Shown here piece by piece: positions 18,259 to 26,796 of a DNA stretch of 53,296 nucleotides (positions are counted from its first letter, which is position 1; every line of letters starts with the position of its first letter). The notes under the pieces are model-generated. The model saw nothing but the letters and a program-made list of their open reading frames with translations. It did no database searches and was not told the origin of the DNA. The position numbers were made by a program, and so were the translations under genes. Source of the stretch: Bacteroidota bacterium (GTDB taxonomy: Bacteria > Bacteroidota > Bacteroidia > Bacteroidales > VadinHA17); NCBI GenBank assembly GCA_012729475.1, contig JAAYDB010000037.1:1-53296 (forward strand), in the 5' to 3' direction.

Positions 18259-19611
18259 ATGAATAACAGATATCTTGTTACAATCTTCATAATCGTTTTT
18301 TCAAACCAGCAATTCATATTTCCACAGATTTCAGATAAACAGTTATCACTTTCTTTCGATCAGGCAGTTTCCTATGCTTTACAGAATAATCCTGAGTATA
18401 AAATAAAAAACCTTGATTATCTCATTGCACAGGAACAACTCAAAGAAACACAGCTTCAGAGAGTGCCTCAGATCTACAGCAGGTATGACATTCAACGTAA
18501 TCTGATAATCCCCTCCACACTGGTGCCAATAGGTCAGTTTAATCCTGATCTTCCGTCTGATGAACTGACACCGATAAAATTCGGTACAAACTGGTCATCT
18601 GGCATAGGATTATATGGATCCTTCATAATATTTGATCCTGAGGTATCGGGTAAAATAAAAGAACAGAGGGCATCAGTTGAGCTTATTGATGTTGAAAGAA
18701 AAATATCTGAAGCCGAGCTTATCAATGCTGCCGGAATGGCTTACACTGATTGTCTTCTGGCCAGAGAACAAGTGATGTTTGCAGAAGAAGATACCATTAA
18801 CAGTAACCGTTTTCTGGCAGAATCGTATCTGCAATATGAGGCCGGAATGATCAAACAAACCGATCTTAATCAGGCAATCTTCAATCATTCAGGTGCCTTA
18901 AGCCGGTACAATGAAGCTGTCAGGATTTTATCCGCATCCTATAAAACTCTCCTTTACTGGATGGGTTATACTGAACAGGAATATACAGAACTGCTCTTAA
19001 CCGATTCCCCCGGTATACTTATGAAACGGCTGGACAGCCTTGAATATGAGTCGGTAGAACCATCTCACTCGCTGACACATCTCAGATATAACGCAATAAA
19101 TAATATTGACAAAATAAGACTCAAAAATGTTAAAGCAGGATTTTTGCCTGTTATTTCCCTTAACGGAATATTAGTCAGCGATTACTACAGCAATCAGTTT
19201 AATCCGGGAAACAAAAATTTATGGTTTGGTAACAGCAATATTAATGTTTCTGTGCAAATACCTATTACCGAAGGGATCAGCCGGACCAGGAAAATTGCAC
19301 AGCAAAACTATCAGTTGGAAGCAAACCTTGAAGAATTTAATGCAGCTCTCAATAAAAAGGAACTGGATATCCGGAGGGTTTCTGATAATATCTCATTCTA
19401 TAAAAAGGAAATGAATCTTCAGGAATCAAATCTCGAACTGGCACAGGAAAATCTGAATTCTTCCTTCAGCTTATTTGAGCAAGGCCGAATTCTTCCATCT
19501 GATCTGAATAATGCAGAAATTTCCTATAAACAGATAAAAATCGAATATCTCAAAGCCATCTACAATTATATCAATGCCCTCCTGGAGAAGAAAATGATAA
19601 TGGAATCCTGA
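18259..19611 (+). CDS. TolC-family outer-membrane efflux protein
   Basis: A 450-residue protein with a signal peptide. The start at 18259 is preferred; the longer open frame overlaps the permease gene and has a polar N-terminus. Two repeats of the TolC/OEP fold are visible: LSFDQAVSYALQNNPEYKIKNLDYLIAQEQ at the start of the first helical repeat, and a second repeat after about residue 260. Long amphipathic coiled-coil helices alternate with short beta segments. It is the outer-membrane duct of the tripartite exporter encoded with the three preceding genes. The C-terminal helix (EYLKAIYNYINALLEKK) is typical of the family. Confidence 0.88.
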   Translation: MNNRYLVTIFIIVFSNQQFIFPQISDKQLSLSFDQAVSYALQNNPEYKIKNLDYLIAQEQLKETQLQRVPQIYSRYDIQRNLIIPSTLVPIGQFNPDLPSDELTPIKFGTNWSSGIGLYGSFIIFDPEVSGKIKEQRASVELIDVERKISEAELINAAGMAYTDCLLAREQVMFAEEDTINSNRFLAESYLQYEAGMIKQTDLNQAIFNHSGALSRYNEAVRILSASYKTLLYWMGYTEQEYTELLLTDSPGILMKRLDSLEYESVEPSHSLTHLRYNAINNIDKIRLKNVKAGFLPVISLNGILVSDYYSNQFNPGNKNLWFGNSNINVSVQIPITEGISRTRKIAQQNYQLEANLEEFNAALNKKELDIRRVSDNISFYKKEMNLQESNLELAQENLNSSFSLFEQGRILPSDLNNAEISYKQIKIEYLKAIYNYINALLEKKMIMES

Positions 19612-19713
19612 TACTCTCTTTGAATATTTTTGTCATTTCGTGATCCTGGGGACAGGAAATCCTGTTATATACATATTTTATTTAAGTTCGCATTCAGAAT
19701 TATCACCAGATTA

Positions 19714-20154
19714 ATGGAAGGACTGTTTGACTATACTCTCTGGGGCTTATTCCTCGCCAGTTTTCTGTCGGCTACTGTCATCCCATTCAGTTCCGAAGCT
19801 ATGCTCAGTTTTCTTATCGTAAAAGGAACAGATCCTTATGCTGCTGTTCTCGTGGCTTCTGCCGGCAACTGGGTTGGTGGAATGAGCAGTTATGCCATCG
19901 GATACATGGGTAAATGGGTGTGGATTGAGAAATACCTGAGAATAAAACGTGTTACTATTGAAAAATGGCATGACCGTTTGTATAAGAGAGGTGCTATATT
20001 TGCATTTCTTAGCTGGATGCCATTAGTGGGAGATGTTTTTGCTGTCGGACTGGGCCTTCTGCGCTCAAATATTATTATTACTGCCAGCGCAATGTTTGCC
20101 GGTAAATTACTCCGTTATATAATATGGGGCTGGCTCACAGGACTCGTTTTCTGA
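19714..20154 (+). CDS. YqaA-like VTT/DedA-family membrane protein
   Basis: A 146-residue integral membrane protein, started at the ATG at 19714 because the upstream extension is polar and atypical. It has the family pattern: a first helix, FLSATVIPFSSEAML, a re-entrant or second helix with GNWVGGMSSYAIGYMGKW, then the RGAIFAFLSWMPLVGDVFAVGLGLLR segment and a final helix. Length matches E. coli YqaA (about 142 residues). VTT/DedA proteins are linked to lipid flipping and membrane homeostasis, but the role of the YqaA branch is not settled. It is downstream of the TolC gene by 102 bases. Confidence 0.82.
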   Translation: MEGLFDYTLWGLFLASFLSATVIPFSSEAMLSFLIVKGTDPYAAVLVASAGNWVGGMSSYAIGYMGKWVWIEKYLRIKRVTIEKWHDRLYKRGAIFAFLSWMPLVGDVFAVGLGLLRSNIIITASAMFAGKLLRYIIWGWLTGLVF

Positions 20155-20229
20155 AGAAAGAATACATCTCTGTCTATAAAATCTGAATACTAACAGCACC
20201 CCGTTTCAATACCCATGAAAAAGACTTTT

Positions 20230-20490
20230 TTACAGGCTCTTCAACCAGTCTTTATACTCCGCCTTCTGAGCGTCAGTCATATTTGTACCATTATATTCAA
20301 TGCTGTAATCGTTGAATAGCCAACGGAAAAAATTGGGGTTTGATTTTGCTTCACTCTCTGCAAAAGAACGAAGAGTAAACAATTCATTATCTTTTTCATT
20401 TTTCCCCTGTGAACTGACTTTCATCTGGTCATTTGCAAAATTCATGTTTCCCTCAAGCACTTTTTCAGCATTTTGGCGTATTGTTCTCAT
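20230..20490 (-). CDS. Small hypothetical protein (86 aa)
   Basis: Not recognised. It is a soluble, charged 86-residue protein with a Gln/Asn/Lys-rich first half and a second half (SNPNFFRWLFNDY, TDAQKAEYKDWLKSL) that looks like two short amphipathic helices. No signal peptide, membrane helix or metal motif is present. Codon use is like the neighbours and the frame is well separated from others, which supports a real gene. The region 20491-20832 upstream has no other gene. Confidence 0.55.
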   Translation of the reverse strand: MRTIRQNAEKVLEGNMNFANDQMKVSSQGKNEKDNELFTLRSFAESEAKSNPNFFRWLFNDYSIEYNGTNMTDAQKAEYKDWLKSL

Positions 20491-20832
20491 GATTAAAATA
20501 TTAATTAAATAAAAAATAAAAAGAGAACTATATAGTTCCCTTTCTGTATAACAATATAGTCTTTCTTAGTTACATATCCATGACGTAATCATATAATTCT
20601 CTTTGTTCTACCGGTTTCATTCCTTATATTTTTAAAGGTGTGCAAATTTAAGTTTCATTTTCTTTGTTAACAAATCCAAGTGGTTTTTTAGACTGTTTCT
20701 AAATAAGCATCTGTTTGATATTCTTTAATATATACCTCTACAGAGAGGGAATGCTATGAATATTTTTCTTCAGGATATTAATACTGCGATGGATAAATAA
20801 CCTCGTTTTGTTTATTTTTACATTCATGCAAT
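20491..20832. other. Intergenic region between divergent genes
   Basis: 342 AT-rich bases separate the small minus-strand gene from the ECF sigma factor gene. They hold a short imperfect hairpin (CCTCTACAGAGAGG near 20740) and T-rich runs, but no convincing promoter box, RNA gene or longer frame. Confidence 0.45.
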
Positions 20833-21408
20833 ATGAATGAAAAAGAAATAATACAGCTCATCCTTAAAGGAGACAGTGAAAAATTTCGTCTGCTTGTGGA
20901 AAAATATCAGAATATGGTATTCAGGACCTGTATTGGATTTGTTCACAACAAAGAAGACGCTGAAGATCTTACACAGGAAATATTTATCCGGGTCTATCAA
21001 TCACTGTCACAGTTTAAAGGTAATGCTGCCTTTTCTACCTGGCTGTACCGTATTGCTATCAATGCGTCATTGAATAAAATAAACAGATCTCCTTTGAAAT
21101 CATTTTTTAAGTCCCGCGATGAAAGACATGACACTGCAGGATCGGTAGAAAATATTTCAATATTTTCAGACAATGAGGATCCGGAAAAAATAATGATAAC
21201 CCGTGAACATCGCGAATGGCTCGGGAAAGCTGTTGATTCTCTGCCGGACAAACAGAAAACAGCTCTTGTACTCAGCAGGTATGACGGACTTCCACAAAAA
21301 GAAATTGCTGAAATAATGAATACAACGGAAGGAGCTGTGGAATCTCTTTTACAACGGGCAAAAAACAATCTAAGGACATTATTGACAAGCGGCAGAAAAG
21401 ATCACTGA
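20833..21408 (+). CDS. RNA polymerase ECF-type sigma factor
   Basis: A 191-residue sigma-70-family factor. Region 2 (about 10-85) has the core-binding and -10 recognition helices (DAEDLTQEIFIRVYQ, FKGNAAFSTWLYRIAIN). Region 4 (about 135-185) has the helix-turn-helix LPQKEIAEIMNTTEGAVESLLQRAK. Size and lack of region 3 place it in the extracytoplasmic-function group, which directs transcription in response to envelope stress and is held by an anti-sigma factor. No anti-sigma gene follows it here. A zinc-finger anti-sigma-like gene lies about 5.4 kb downstream (26797), and may or may not be its partner. Confidence 0.92.
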   Translation: MNEKEIIQLILKGDSEKFRLLVEKYQNMVFRTCIGFVHNKEDAEDLTQEIFIRVYQSLSQFKGNAAFSTWLYRIAINASLNKINRSPLKSFFKSRDERHDTAGSVENISIFSDNEDPEKIMITREHREWLGKAVDSLPDKQKTALVLSRYDGLPQKEIAEIMNTTEGAVESLLQRAKNNLRTLLTSGRKDH

Positions 21409-21485
21409 ATGATCCTGACTTTTCTCTTTTAAGTACCAGTTTTTAAGGTAAACTGTCATTTCCTGAAAGTCTTTTAGTATTCTTA

Positions 21486-22604
21486 TTACTTAAGAAAACC
21501 GGTGGCCACCCTGAACACCCTTTCAAAACTATTGTCAACTTCAGTTTTTGATATATTCTCTGATAAGGGGAAAGGGTTCTCATGAATATAGTAATGTGGG
21601 AAATCCCAGACTTCAACATTACAAAAACCCTTCAGAGTTTTTACGATCCCATCAGAAGGGATAACCTTATCTTTTGCCAGCCCGATGGAATAGATCCTTT
21701 CTCCTATATTTGAAAGGGCTTTCTCTCTAAAAGTTCTAAAACGACTGTAATCTATCATGGATCTGAATGACATCCCTGCACTACTGTTCACCAGATGATC
21801 AATTACCGATTTCTTCTTCTTCAATTCCGTTTCAAAATATTTCAGATAATAACGATAAACCAGGTCAAAAGCGTTTTTATCCATAATGAATTTCGACTCA
21901 CCACGCATATTACTGAAAACAGATCCACCACAAAACATAAACATCCTTGATTCTGAAAGAAGTCCTCCGGGATCAGCCATCATCATTATCTGAGCCAGAA
22001 AAGCACCTATCGAGTAAGCAAATATGTTCACAGTACTTCCTGCGGGAACAATTTCATGTTTCCCGTTCTTTATCATGGTAATCAGTTTTACTAAATCAAA
22101 AAGAGTCTGATAACCGGATTTTAGAAACCGTCTTGGATCATCACTAAGCCGGTCACTCAGAGTAATATTAGCGAAACTGGAATTCGGGATATTTCCTTTT
22201 AAACCTTTTTTTCTTCTGAAAGAATCAAGCATTGATCTTGGATCTCTCCAGGATAGCGGTGACCTGTTGACATGAAAGGAAATAGGGAACAGGATAACAT
22301 ATTGACCCGTTTCCGAGGCCAGTCTGTAAGCCCAGGTAAGATACTTGCTCCAGTTTCTTTCATTAAGTCCATGCAGAAGAAGTATCACTTTTGCAGAATT
22401 TTTATCAGCCGGCACAAAAACAGGATAAGAAAAAGTAATGTTTTCTGTTATTGAACGATCTTCTCCGCTGTAATAACCGGCTGAAATGCTGTCAGAAATA
22501 AAACTGGAATTGGCTATTCTGATGTCTGACCCGGGTATGGATATTTCATTAATACTGTGATCGAATAGTGAAACTAATTTTTTATGGCTGCTACTGTAAC
22601 TCAT
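21486..22604 (-). CDS. Alpha/beta-hydrolase-like protein (DUF6051-like)
   Basis: A 372-residue cytosolic-looking protein. An oxyanion-type motif ILLLHGLNERNW (about 74-85) and a nucleophile-elbow-like FAYSIGAF with Ser198 mark an alpha/beta hydrolase core; the elbow is AYSIG rather than GxSxG. A late Asp in LAKDKVIPSDG and a His in FPHYYIHENPF are candidate triad members. I associate the overall pattern with the Bacteroidota DUF6051 family, whose substrate is not known. The start at 22604 is taken from the second in-frame Met; the upstream one gives an unconserved hydrophobic leader. Confidence 0.7.
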   Translation of the reverse strand: MSYSSSHKKLVSLFDHSINEISIPGSDIRIANSSFISDSISAGYYSGEDRSITENITFSYPVFVPADKNSAKVILLLHGLNERNWSKYLTWAYRLASETGQYVILFPISFHVNRSPLSWRDPRSMLDSFRRKKGLKGNIPNSSFANITLSDRLSDDPRRFLKSGYQTLFDLVKLITMIKNGKHEIVPAGSTVNIFAYSIGAFLAQIMMMADPGGLLSESRMFMFCGGSVFSNMRGESKFIMDKNAFDLVYRYYLKYFETELKKKKSVIDHLVNSSAGMSFRSMIDYSRFRTFREKALSNIGERIYSIGLAKDKVIPSDGIVKTLKGFCNVEVWDFPHYYIHENPFPLSENISKTEVDNSFERVFRVATGFLK

Positions 22605-22775
22605 AATCTCAACAAAGGAATTCACAGAAAAAAAAGGAAACAAAAAAATGTGTCTGAGACCTGAGATGTGGGATAAAAATCAAATGCCTGTGACGAATCC
22701 TGGTCATTGGGGATGAATAACCATATTTTTATTTCTGTGAAATAAGCCTTAAATCAATGTGATAAATAAAAATCC

Positions 22776-22783
22776 TATTTTTG
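22776..22783 (+). promoter_or_regulatory. -7 box TATTTTTG upstream of LytTR gene
   Basis: TATTTTTG fits TAnnTTTG and ends 20 bases before the LytTR start, implying a very short leader of roughly 10-14 bases. No -33 match is obvious. Confidence 0.45.
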
Positions 22784-22803
22784 TATGAGAAAAAGTCACG
22801 ATA

Positions 22804-23658
22804 ATGCCGGATTTTCAAAAACCTGTTCCTTCATATCTTATTGAAAAGAGAAATATTGTGAACCTGATTCTCTTCACAGCTCTCTTTGCTCTTATTTTCA
22901 TTAATATTTATTCTCCTTTCGGTGCTGATAAATGGTTTAACCTTACAAGAATACAGTTTCTTACATTTTCAAGTCTTGTTATTCTTACCGGTGTTATGGT
23001 TGTTGTTATAAGCAGGATAATTATGTACCAGTTATCCAAAAAGTATACTATAAACCTGACTCACTTTCTCCTGTGGATAACAGCTGAAATATTTGCCATG
23101 GCTCTTTTTTATTCAATGTTTCAAAAGATTTTTCTGAATGATACAAGAGAATTAATTGTTCTGGTTAAAATGTCAGCGCGTAATACTGCGCTGGTTTTAC
23201 TTCTTCCATATTCAGTAGCCTGGCTTTACCTTTCATGGAAAGAAAAAAAGGAACAAATAGAATTGTTTTCAGACACTCAGCGTGTTCAGGATACTACACC
23301 GGATATGATTCCCTTCTATGATGAAAAATCTGTACTCAGATTTTCCGTCAAGAGAGACCGGCTGCTCTACCTGGAAGCAAGCGAGAATTATATTACTATC
23401 TATTATCTTAATAAAGGAGTTATTTCAAAATACCTTCTCCGTGCTACAATGAAGCGAATGGAAGAAAATTTAACTGGTACTTCCATCCTTCGCTGCCATA
23501 GATCATATATGGTTAATTTTGAAAAAGTTAAAGTTATCCGGAAAGATAAGGACGGACTTAAATTACAGCTGGACCATCCTGAAATTATTGATATCCCCAT
23601 TTCAAAAACATATTCGGATAATGTTATGCAAAAATTTGTATCATACAGCGATCAATAA
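22804..23658 (+). CDS. Membrane-anchored LytTR DNA-binding regulator
   Basis: A 284-residue protein with four predicted membrane helices in residues 18-150 (containing ILFTALFALIFINIY and LVILTGVMVVVISRIIM). A linker leads to a C-terminal LytTR domain (about 185-280) with the family hallmarks DRLLYLEASENYITIYY, ILRCHRSYMVN and IPISKTYSDNV. LytTR domains bind DNA through beta-strands. Here the receiver domain is replaced by a membrane sensor, so it probably reads a membrane or envelope signal directly. Target genes are unknown; the DUF4405 gene 96 bases downstream is a candidate. Confidence 0.88.
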   Translation: MPDFQKPVPSYLIEKRNIVNLILFTALFALIFINIYSPFGADKWFNLTRIQFLTFSSLVILTGVMVVVISRIIMYQLSKKYTINLTHFLLWITAEIFAMALFYSMFQKIFLNDTRELIVLVKMSARNTALVLLLPYSVAWLYLSWKEKKEQIELFSDTQRVQDTTPDMIPFYDEKSVLRFSVKRDRLLYLEASENYITIYYLNKGVISKYLLRATMKRMEENLTGTSILRCHRSYMVNFEKVKVIRKDKDGLKLQLDHPEIIDIPISKTYSDNVMQKFVSYSDQ

Positions 23659-23703
23659 TTCGATACATTCTGATTCAAAAAAATATCATGGTATTTGGAA
23701 AAC

Positions 23704-23715
23704 GAACATATGTTC
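23704..23715 (+). promoter_or_regulatory. GAAC-N4-GTTC operator upstream of DUF4405 gene
   Basis: GAACATATGTTC is a perfect 12-bp palindrome. It sits just before a near-consensus -7 box (TATTTTG, 23719-23725, one T short of TAnnTTTG) and 39 bases before the DUF4405 start. The position suits a repressor. The same core occurs at 25093, 41178, 44152 and 44178. Confidence 0.6.
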
Positions 23716-23754
23716 ATTTATTTTGAAAGGAATATAATATAACACGAATCAAAC

Positions 23755-24552
23755 ATGAAACTTAGCGGTAGTTTTAGATCAAAATTGAATCTTAGTATAG
23801 ATATTATTATGTTCATTCTTCTTCTTGCTATGGCAGGCATAGGTTTTCTTATAAAATATGTGGTTGTCAGTGGTGAAGTAAGAAATGTAAAGTACGGTCC
23901 TTATGTTGATCTGGAATTTCTGGGTTTAACAAGACATCAGTGGGGGTCAATACATTTAATAGTGAGCATTATATTTTTGGTTCTTTTGGTTCTGCATATT
24001 GTTTTCCACTGGCGTTGTATCCTTTCAATATATAAATGTCTTTTCCCTTCACCTTTTACAAGGTCATTTATAGCTGTTATGCTGGTATTTCTCACGCTCT
24101 TTGCTCTTATTTCTCCATTTTTACTGAAACCCGATACTGTTCCTTTTGAGCCGGAATACAGAAACCGGAATTTTTATTTCCCTGAATCATCACAAAGCAA
24201 TGCTACAGATGTAACTGAGCATGTAACTTTTTCAAATGTTTCTCAAAATGAAATTTCCCTTGATGTTAACCCCTCTGAAGATCCGGAATCAAGATCTGTA
24301 GTTTTATCATCCGAAGGAACAATACATCATGGTCCTGAATATGATCAATATGAGGTCTTCGGCTATAATACTCTCAACGAAATAGCTGAAAGATACAGTA
24401 TTTCTGCAAATTCAATTGCAGATAAGCTTGGTATTCCTGCTAACCTTTCATCAGAAAGGTTGTCATGGCTCAGAAAGAGATATCCTTTTACCATGTCTGA
24501 TGTAAGAAAGACCATTGGAGAATTGACTACACAGAAAAATAGATTGCGATAA
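23755..24552 (+). CDS. DUF4405-type membrane protein with extended C-terminal domain
   Basis: A 265-residue protein with three membrane helices (about 14-34, 65-88, 105-123). His61 and His67 (RHQWGSIH) and His81 and His85 (LHIVFH) lie in and around the second helix, a pattern like b-type cytochrome or membrane-iron/heme sites in the DUF4405 family. After a polar linker (135-205), residues of about 208-260 form a helical module (NTLNEIAERYSISANSIADKLGIP) resembling a small HTH-like domain seen fused to such proteins in anaerobes. I infer a membrane redox or heme-binding role. A GAAC-N4-GTTC operator lies upstream, linking it to the DUF5320, arsR and DUF134 promoters. Confidence 0.7.
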   Translation: MKLSGSFRSKLNLSIDIIMFILLLAMAGIGFLIKYVVVSGEVRNVKYGPYVDLEFLGLTRHQWGSIHLIVSIIFLVLLVLHIVFHWRCILSIYKCLFPSPFTRSFIAVMLVFLTLFALISPFLLKPDTVPFEPEYRNRNFYFPESSQSNATDVTEHVTFSNVSQNEISLDVNPSEDPESRSVVLSSEGTIHHGPEYDQYEVFGYNTLNEIAERYSISANSIADKLGIPANLSSERLSWLRKRYPFTMSDVRKTIGELTTQKNRLR

Positions 24553-24599
24553 TTTTACTCCTCTTCAGAGCAGTAAATTGCCGCAATCATCTAAACATC

Positions 24600-24617
24600 T
24601 GTTATTGTATAATAACA
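24600..24617. terminator. Hairpin between convergent DUF4405 and DUF5320 genes
   Basis: TGTTATT (24600-24606) and AATAACA (24611-24617) pair perfectly around GTAT. It lies in the 89-base gap between convergent genes, but lacks a strong T run, so terminator function is tentative. Confidence 0.35.
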
Positions 24618-24641
24618 AGTAACCAAAGAAACCTTTAAAAA

Positions 24642-24986
24642 CTATTCTTTCTTCTCCAATTCTTCAAGCCTTTTCCCGATCTCATTCTGAGAACGTTTCA
24701 GGGCATCTGCTTCTGATTTGAGGAACTTCATCTCCTCCTCCCGGCTCATCTCCGGTGTCCATTGATTACGCGGCATATAAGCTGGCTGGCGAAAGGAAGG
24801 ATTATAACCCCATCCACGACCGAAGCCTCTGCCCCAGCCCATACCTCTTCCATTTCCAAATCCTCTTCCCATTCCTCTCCCGGAGCCTTTTGTGTACCCC
24901 GGAGAATCAAATCCGTAACAATATCCAAATGCTCTTCCGGTTCCGGGACCCTGTCCCAGAGGTCCGCTACGATCTCCTGCTGGCAT
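24642..24986 (-). CDS. DUF5320 protein, Gly/Arg-rich with C-terminal coiled coil
   Basis: A 114-residue protein opening with MPAGDRSGPLGQGPGTGR and a GYCYGF cysteine, the standard DUF5320 start. The centre (about 32-62) is a low-complexity GRGMGRGFGNGRGMGWGRG run, and residues of about 80-113 are a charged coiled coil (EEEMKFLKSEADALKRSQNE). DUF5320 proteins commonly sit beside NifX/ORP-family metallocluster proteins in anaerobes, but no biochemical role is established. Here the gene has a perfect TGAACATATGTTCA operator about 105 bases upstream and a minus-strand -7 box. A shorter homologue is encoded at 44995 inside the NifX cluster. Confidence 0.78.
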   Translation of the reverse strand: MPAGDRSGPLGQGPGTGRAFGYCYGFDSPGYTKGSGRGMGRGFGNGRGMGWGRGFGRGWGYNPSFRQPAYMPRNQWTPEMSREEEMKFLKSEADALKRSQNEIGKRLEELEKKE

Positions 24987-25056
24987 AATTTCTTTTTTTT
25001 TATTTTACAATTAATTATTCATTTTATACATGATGTCATAATTTTATCAGTTCCTA

Positions 25057-25072
25057 ATTATGATATCATAAT
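25057..25072. promoter_or_regulatory. 16-bp palindrome ATTATGATATCATAAT
   Basis: A perfect 16-bp palindrome lies within the divergent promoter region 24987-25299, with a related half-conserved copy (ATGATGTCATAAT) about 30 bases to the left near 25030. It lies downstream of the minus-strand -7 box, in the DUF5320 leader. It may be a second operator, distinct from the GAAC-N4-GTTC site. No cognate regulator can be named. Confidence 0.35.
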
Positions 25073-25073
25073 A

Positions 25074-25130
25074 CAAATATAATAAATAAAGTGAACATAT
25101 GTTCATATTGATGTAAAAAATTTATCTTTG
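25074..25130. promoter_or_regulatory. Divergent promoter pair around a TGAACATATGTTCA operator
   Basis: On the minus strand TATATTTG (25081-25074) and on the plus strand TATCTTTG (25123-25130) both fit TAnnTTTG. Between them lies the perfect 14-bp palindrome TGAACATATGTTCA (25092-25105), placed in the spacer region of both promoters. A protein bound there could control DUF5320 (minus) and the HD-domain gene (plus) together. The remainder of 24987-25299 is AT-rich; the plus-strand leader of about 165 bases has a weak ACCTG/CAGGT pairing near 25167-25197. Confidence 0.6.
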
Positions 25131-25299
25131 AAAAAAATAACAGATAAAACTATCCTCAGTAAAAGACCTGGTTATAAAAACATATATCTCAGGTCAGGGA
25201 GATTTTACCTGATATAATTTTTTATGGTGTAAATATTATATGAATTTTGCAGAATCGTATTTTCTTTAAAAGACATTGAAACAATATATAATTCTTAGT

Positions 25300-26094
25300 A
25301 TGAAAATCCGGCTGGAAAAAAAAACAGTGAATGATCTGGAAAGCTGGTTTTCTGATTACGTAAGTGCTTTCAGATACCAGTGCAAGGAATTACAGCAAAA
25401 CATAAATTTAAAGATTGAACATACCGGCAGGGTTAAAAAGGAAATAATATCTATTGGAACTCAATTGGGGTTGGATAAAAACGAACTTAATCTGGCTGAA
25501 ATAATTGCTTTGTTCCATGATCTTGGAAGGTTTGAGCAGTATGACAGATATAAAACCTTTTCTGACAGAAAGTCTGAGGATCATGCTGAATTGGGTATCA
25601 GGATCCTGAAGAAATATAATGTTCTGGACAGTCTGGATGACACTCTAAAAGAGATCGTTTTTTGCTCTGTGAAAAATCATAATAAAGCTTTTGTTCCGGA
25701 AAATGAGACAGACGGATGCCTCTTCTATTCCAGACTTGTGAGGGATGCTGATAAACTGGACATATACAGGGTGGTAACATCATATTACCTGCGGAATGAT
25801 CTGCAGCATAATTCTGTACTGGAACTGGGACTTCCTGATACACCGGGAATATCAAAAGAAATATATGATATGCTTTTGGCCGGGACTATAGTTGATTCAA
25901 AATATGTTAAAAACCTTAATGATATGAAGTTACTACAAGCAGGATGGATATATGATCTTAACTTTCGTCCTACTGTTGAATTTATTAAAGAAAGAGGCTA
26001 TATAGAATTATTAAGAAAAGCCCTCCCTGATACCAATGAGATAAAAAATATTTTTGATTCAATAAACCTGCATATTCAAAAATCTTACAATTGA
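25300..26094 (+). CDS. HD-domain metal-dependent phosphohydrolase
   Basis: A 264-residue protein started at ATG 25300; the longer frame uses TTG. The HD metal site is complete: His41 in EHTGRV, His73-Asp74 in LFHDLGRFEQY, His95 in SEDHAELG, and a later RDADKLD motif. These residues bind a dinuclear or mononuclear metal and hydrolyse phosphate esters, often of nucleotides. The substrate cannot be read from the sequence. The promoter is shared with the divergent DUF5320 gene through a GAAC-N4-GTTC operator. The 3' end overlaps the convergent uracil-DNA glycosylase gene by 10 bases. Confidence 0.82.
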   Translation: MKIRLEKKTVNDLESWFSDYVSAFRYQCKELQQNINLKIEHTGRVKKEIISIGTQLGLDKNELNLAEIIALFHDLGRFEQYDRYKTFSDRKSEDHAELGIRILKKYNVLDSLDDTLKEIVFCSVKNHNKAFVPENETDGCLFYSRLVRDADKLDIYRVVTSYYLRNDLQHNSVLELGLPDTPGISKEIYDMLLAGTIVDSKYVKNLNDMKLLQAGWIYDLNFRPTVEFIKERGYIELLRKALPDTNEIKNIFDSINLHIQKSYN

Positions 26095-26693
26095 GTATTT
26101 CGTCGCGGTTTATAATGAGGTGAATAGTGTTCAGGGTCCACTATTTCACAATATTTATCAATGATCCTCTTACAATCCTCCCAGGCATCTCTTTTAAGTG
26201 AGGGATTACGGAGAAGTGCTGCAGGATGATAGACCGGTATGGCCGGCCTGTTTTGTACATTGATCCATTTCCCATGGTCGCGAGTAATTTTGTAATCACT
26301 CCCTGCCATATATTTCAGTGCTGTAGCTCCAAGTAAAATCAATATCTTCGGGTCAATAAGATCAATTTGTTTCAATAACCATGGCATACATACCGATGCT
26401 TCAGCGGGTGATGGTGTCCTGTTGCCTGGAGGTCTGCATTTTACAATATTATTTATGAATAACTGCTGATTTCTGCTAAACCCGCAGGCTGCAAGTATCT
26501 TATCCAGTAACTGCCCCGACAGACCAACAAAAGGTCTTCCCTGAATATCTTCATCTCTGCCCGGGGCCTCTCCAATAATCAATACATGAGCCTTCATATT
26601 CCCCTCCCCAAAGATAACATGCTGACGTGTTTTAGCTAATTCACATTTTGTACAATGTAATATCGCATTTTTTAATTCTTCAAATTCCTGCAT
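26085..26693 (-). CDS. Family 4 uracil-DNA glycosylase (iron-sulfur type)
   Basis: A 202-residue DNA repair enzyme that removes uracil from DNA. Motif 1, GEAPGRDEDIQGRPFVG (41-57), and the late motif HPAALLR match family 4 UDG. Cys14, Cys17, Cys86 and Cys102 supply the [4Fe-4S] ligands in the expected C-x2-C...C...C spacing. The C-terminal extension to residue 202 is slightly longer than the minimal domain. It is a housekeeping gene that ends convergently with, and overlaps by 10 bases, the HD-domain gene. Confidence 0.93.
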   Translation of the reverse strand: MQEFEELKNAILHCTKCELAKTRQHVIFGEGNMKAHVLIIGEAPGRDEDIQGRPFVGLSGQLLDKILAACGFSRNQQLFINNIVKCRPPGNRTPSPAEASVCMPWLLKQIDLIDPKILILLGATALKYMAGSDYKITRDHGKWINVQNRPAIPVYHPAALLRNPSLKRDAWEDCKRIIDKYCEIVDPEHYSPHYKPRRNTQL

Positions 26694-26741
26694 TATATTT
26701 CTGGTATATTTTTATTTATTAATCAGCACTAAGGAGATAAC

Positions 26742-26749
26742 TATTTTTG
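26742..26749 (+). promoter_or_regulatory. -7 box TATTTTTG upstream of anti-sigma operon
   Basis: TATTTTTG fits TAnnTTTG and lies 48 bases before the first in-frame ATG of the anti-sigma-like gene. No clear -33 element. Confidence 0.4.
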
Positions 26750-26796
26750 CTTTATTGTAAAAATAATCAAATTCAGGCGCAGGAAAAAATCAGAAT

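Noticed and set aside
20757-20801. 14-codon frame before the sigma factor gene
   Set aside because: Too short and lacks conservation cues; could only be confirmed by ribosome profiling.
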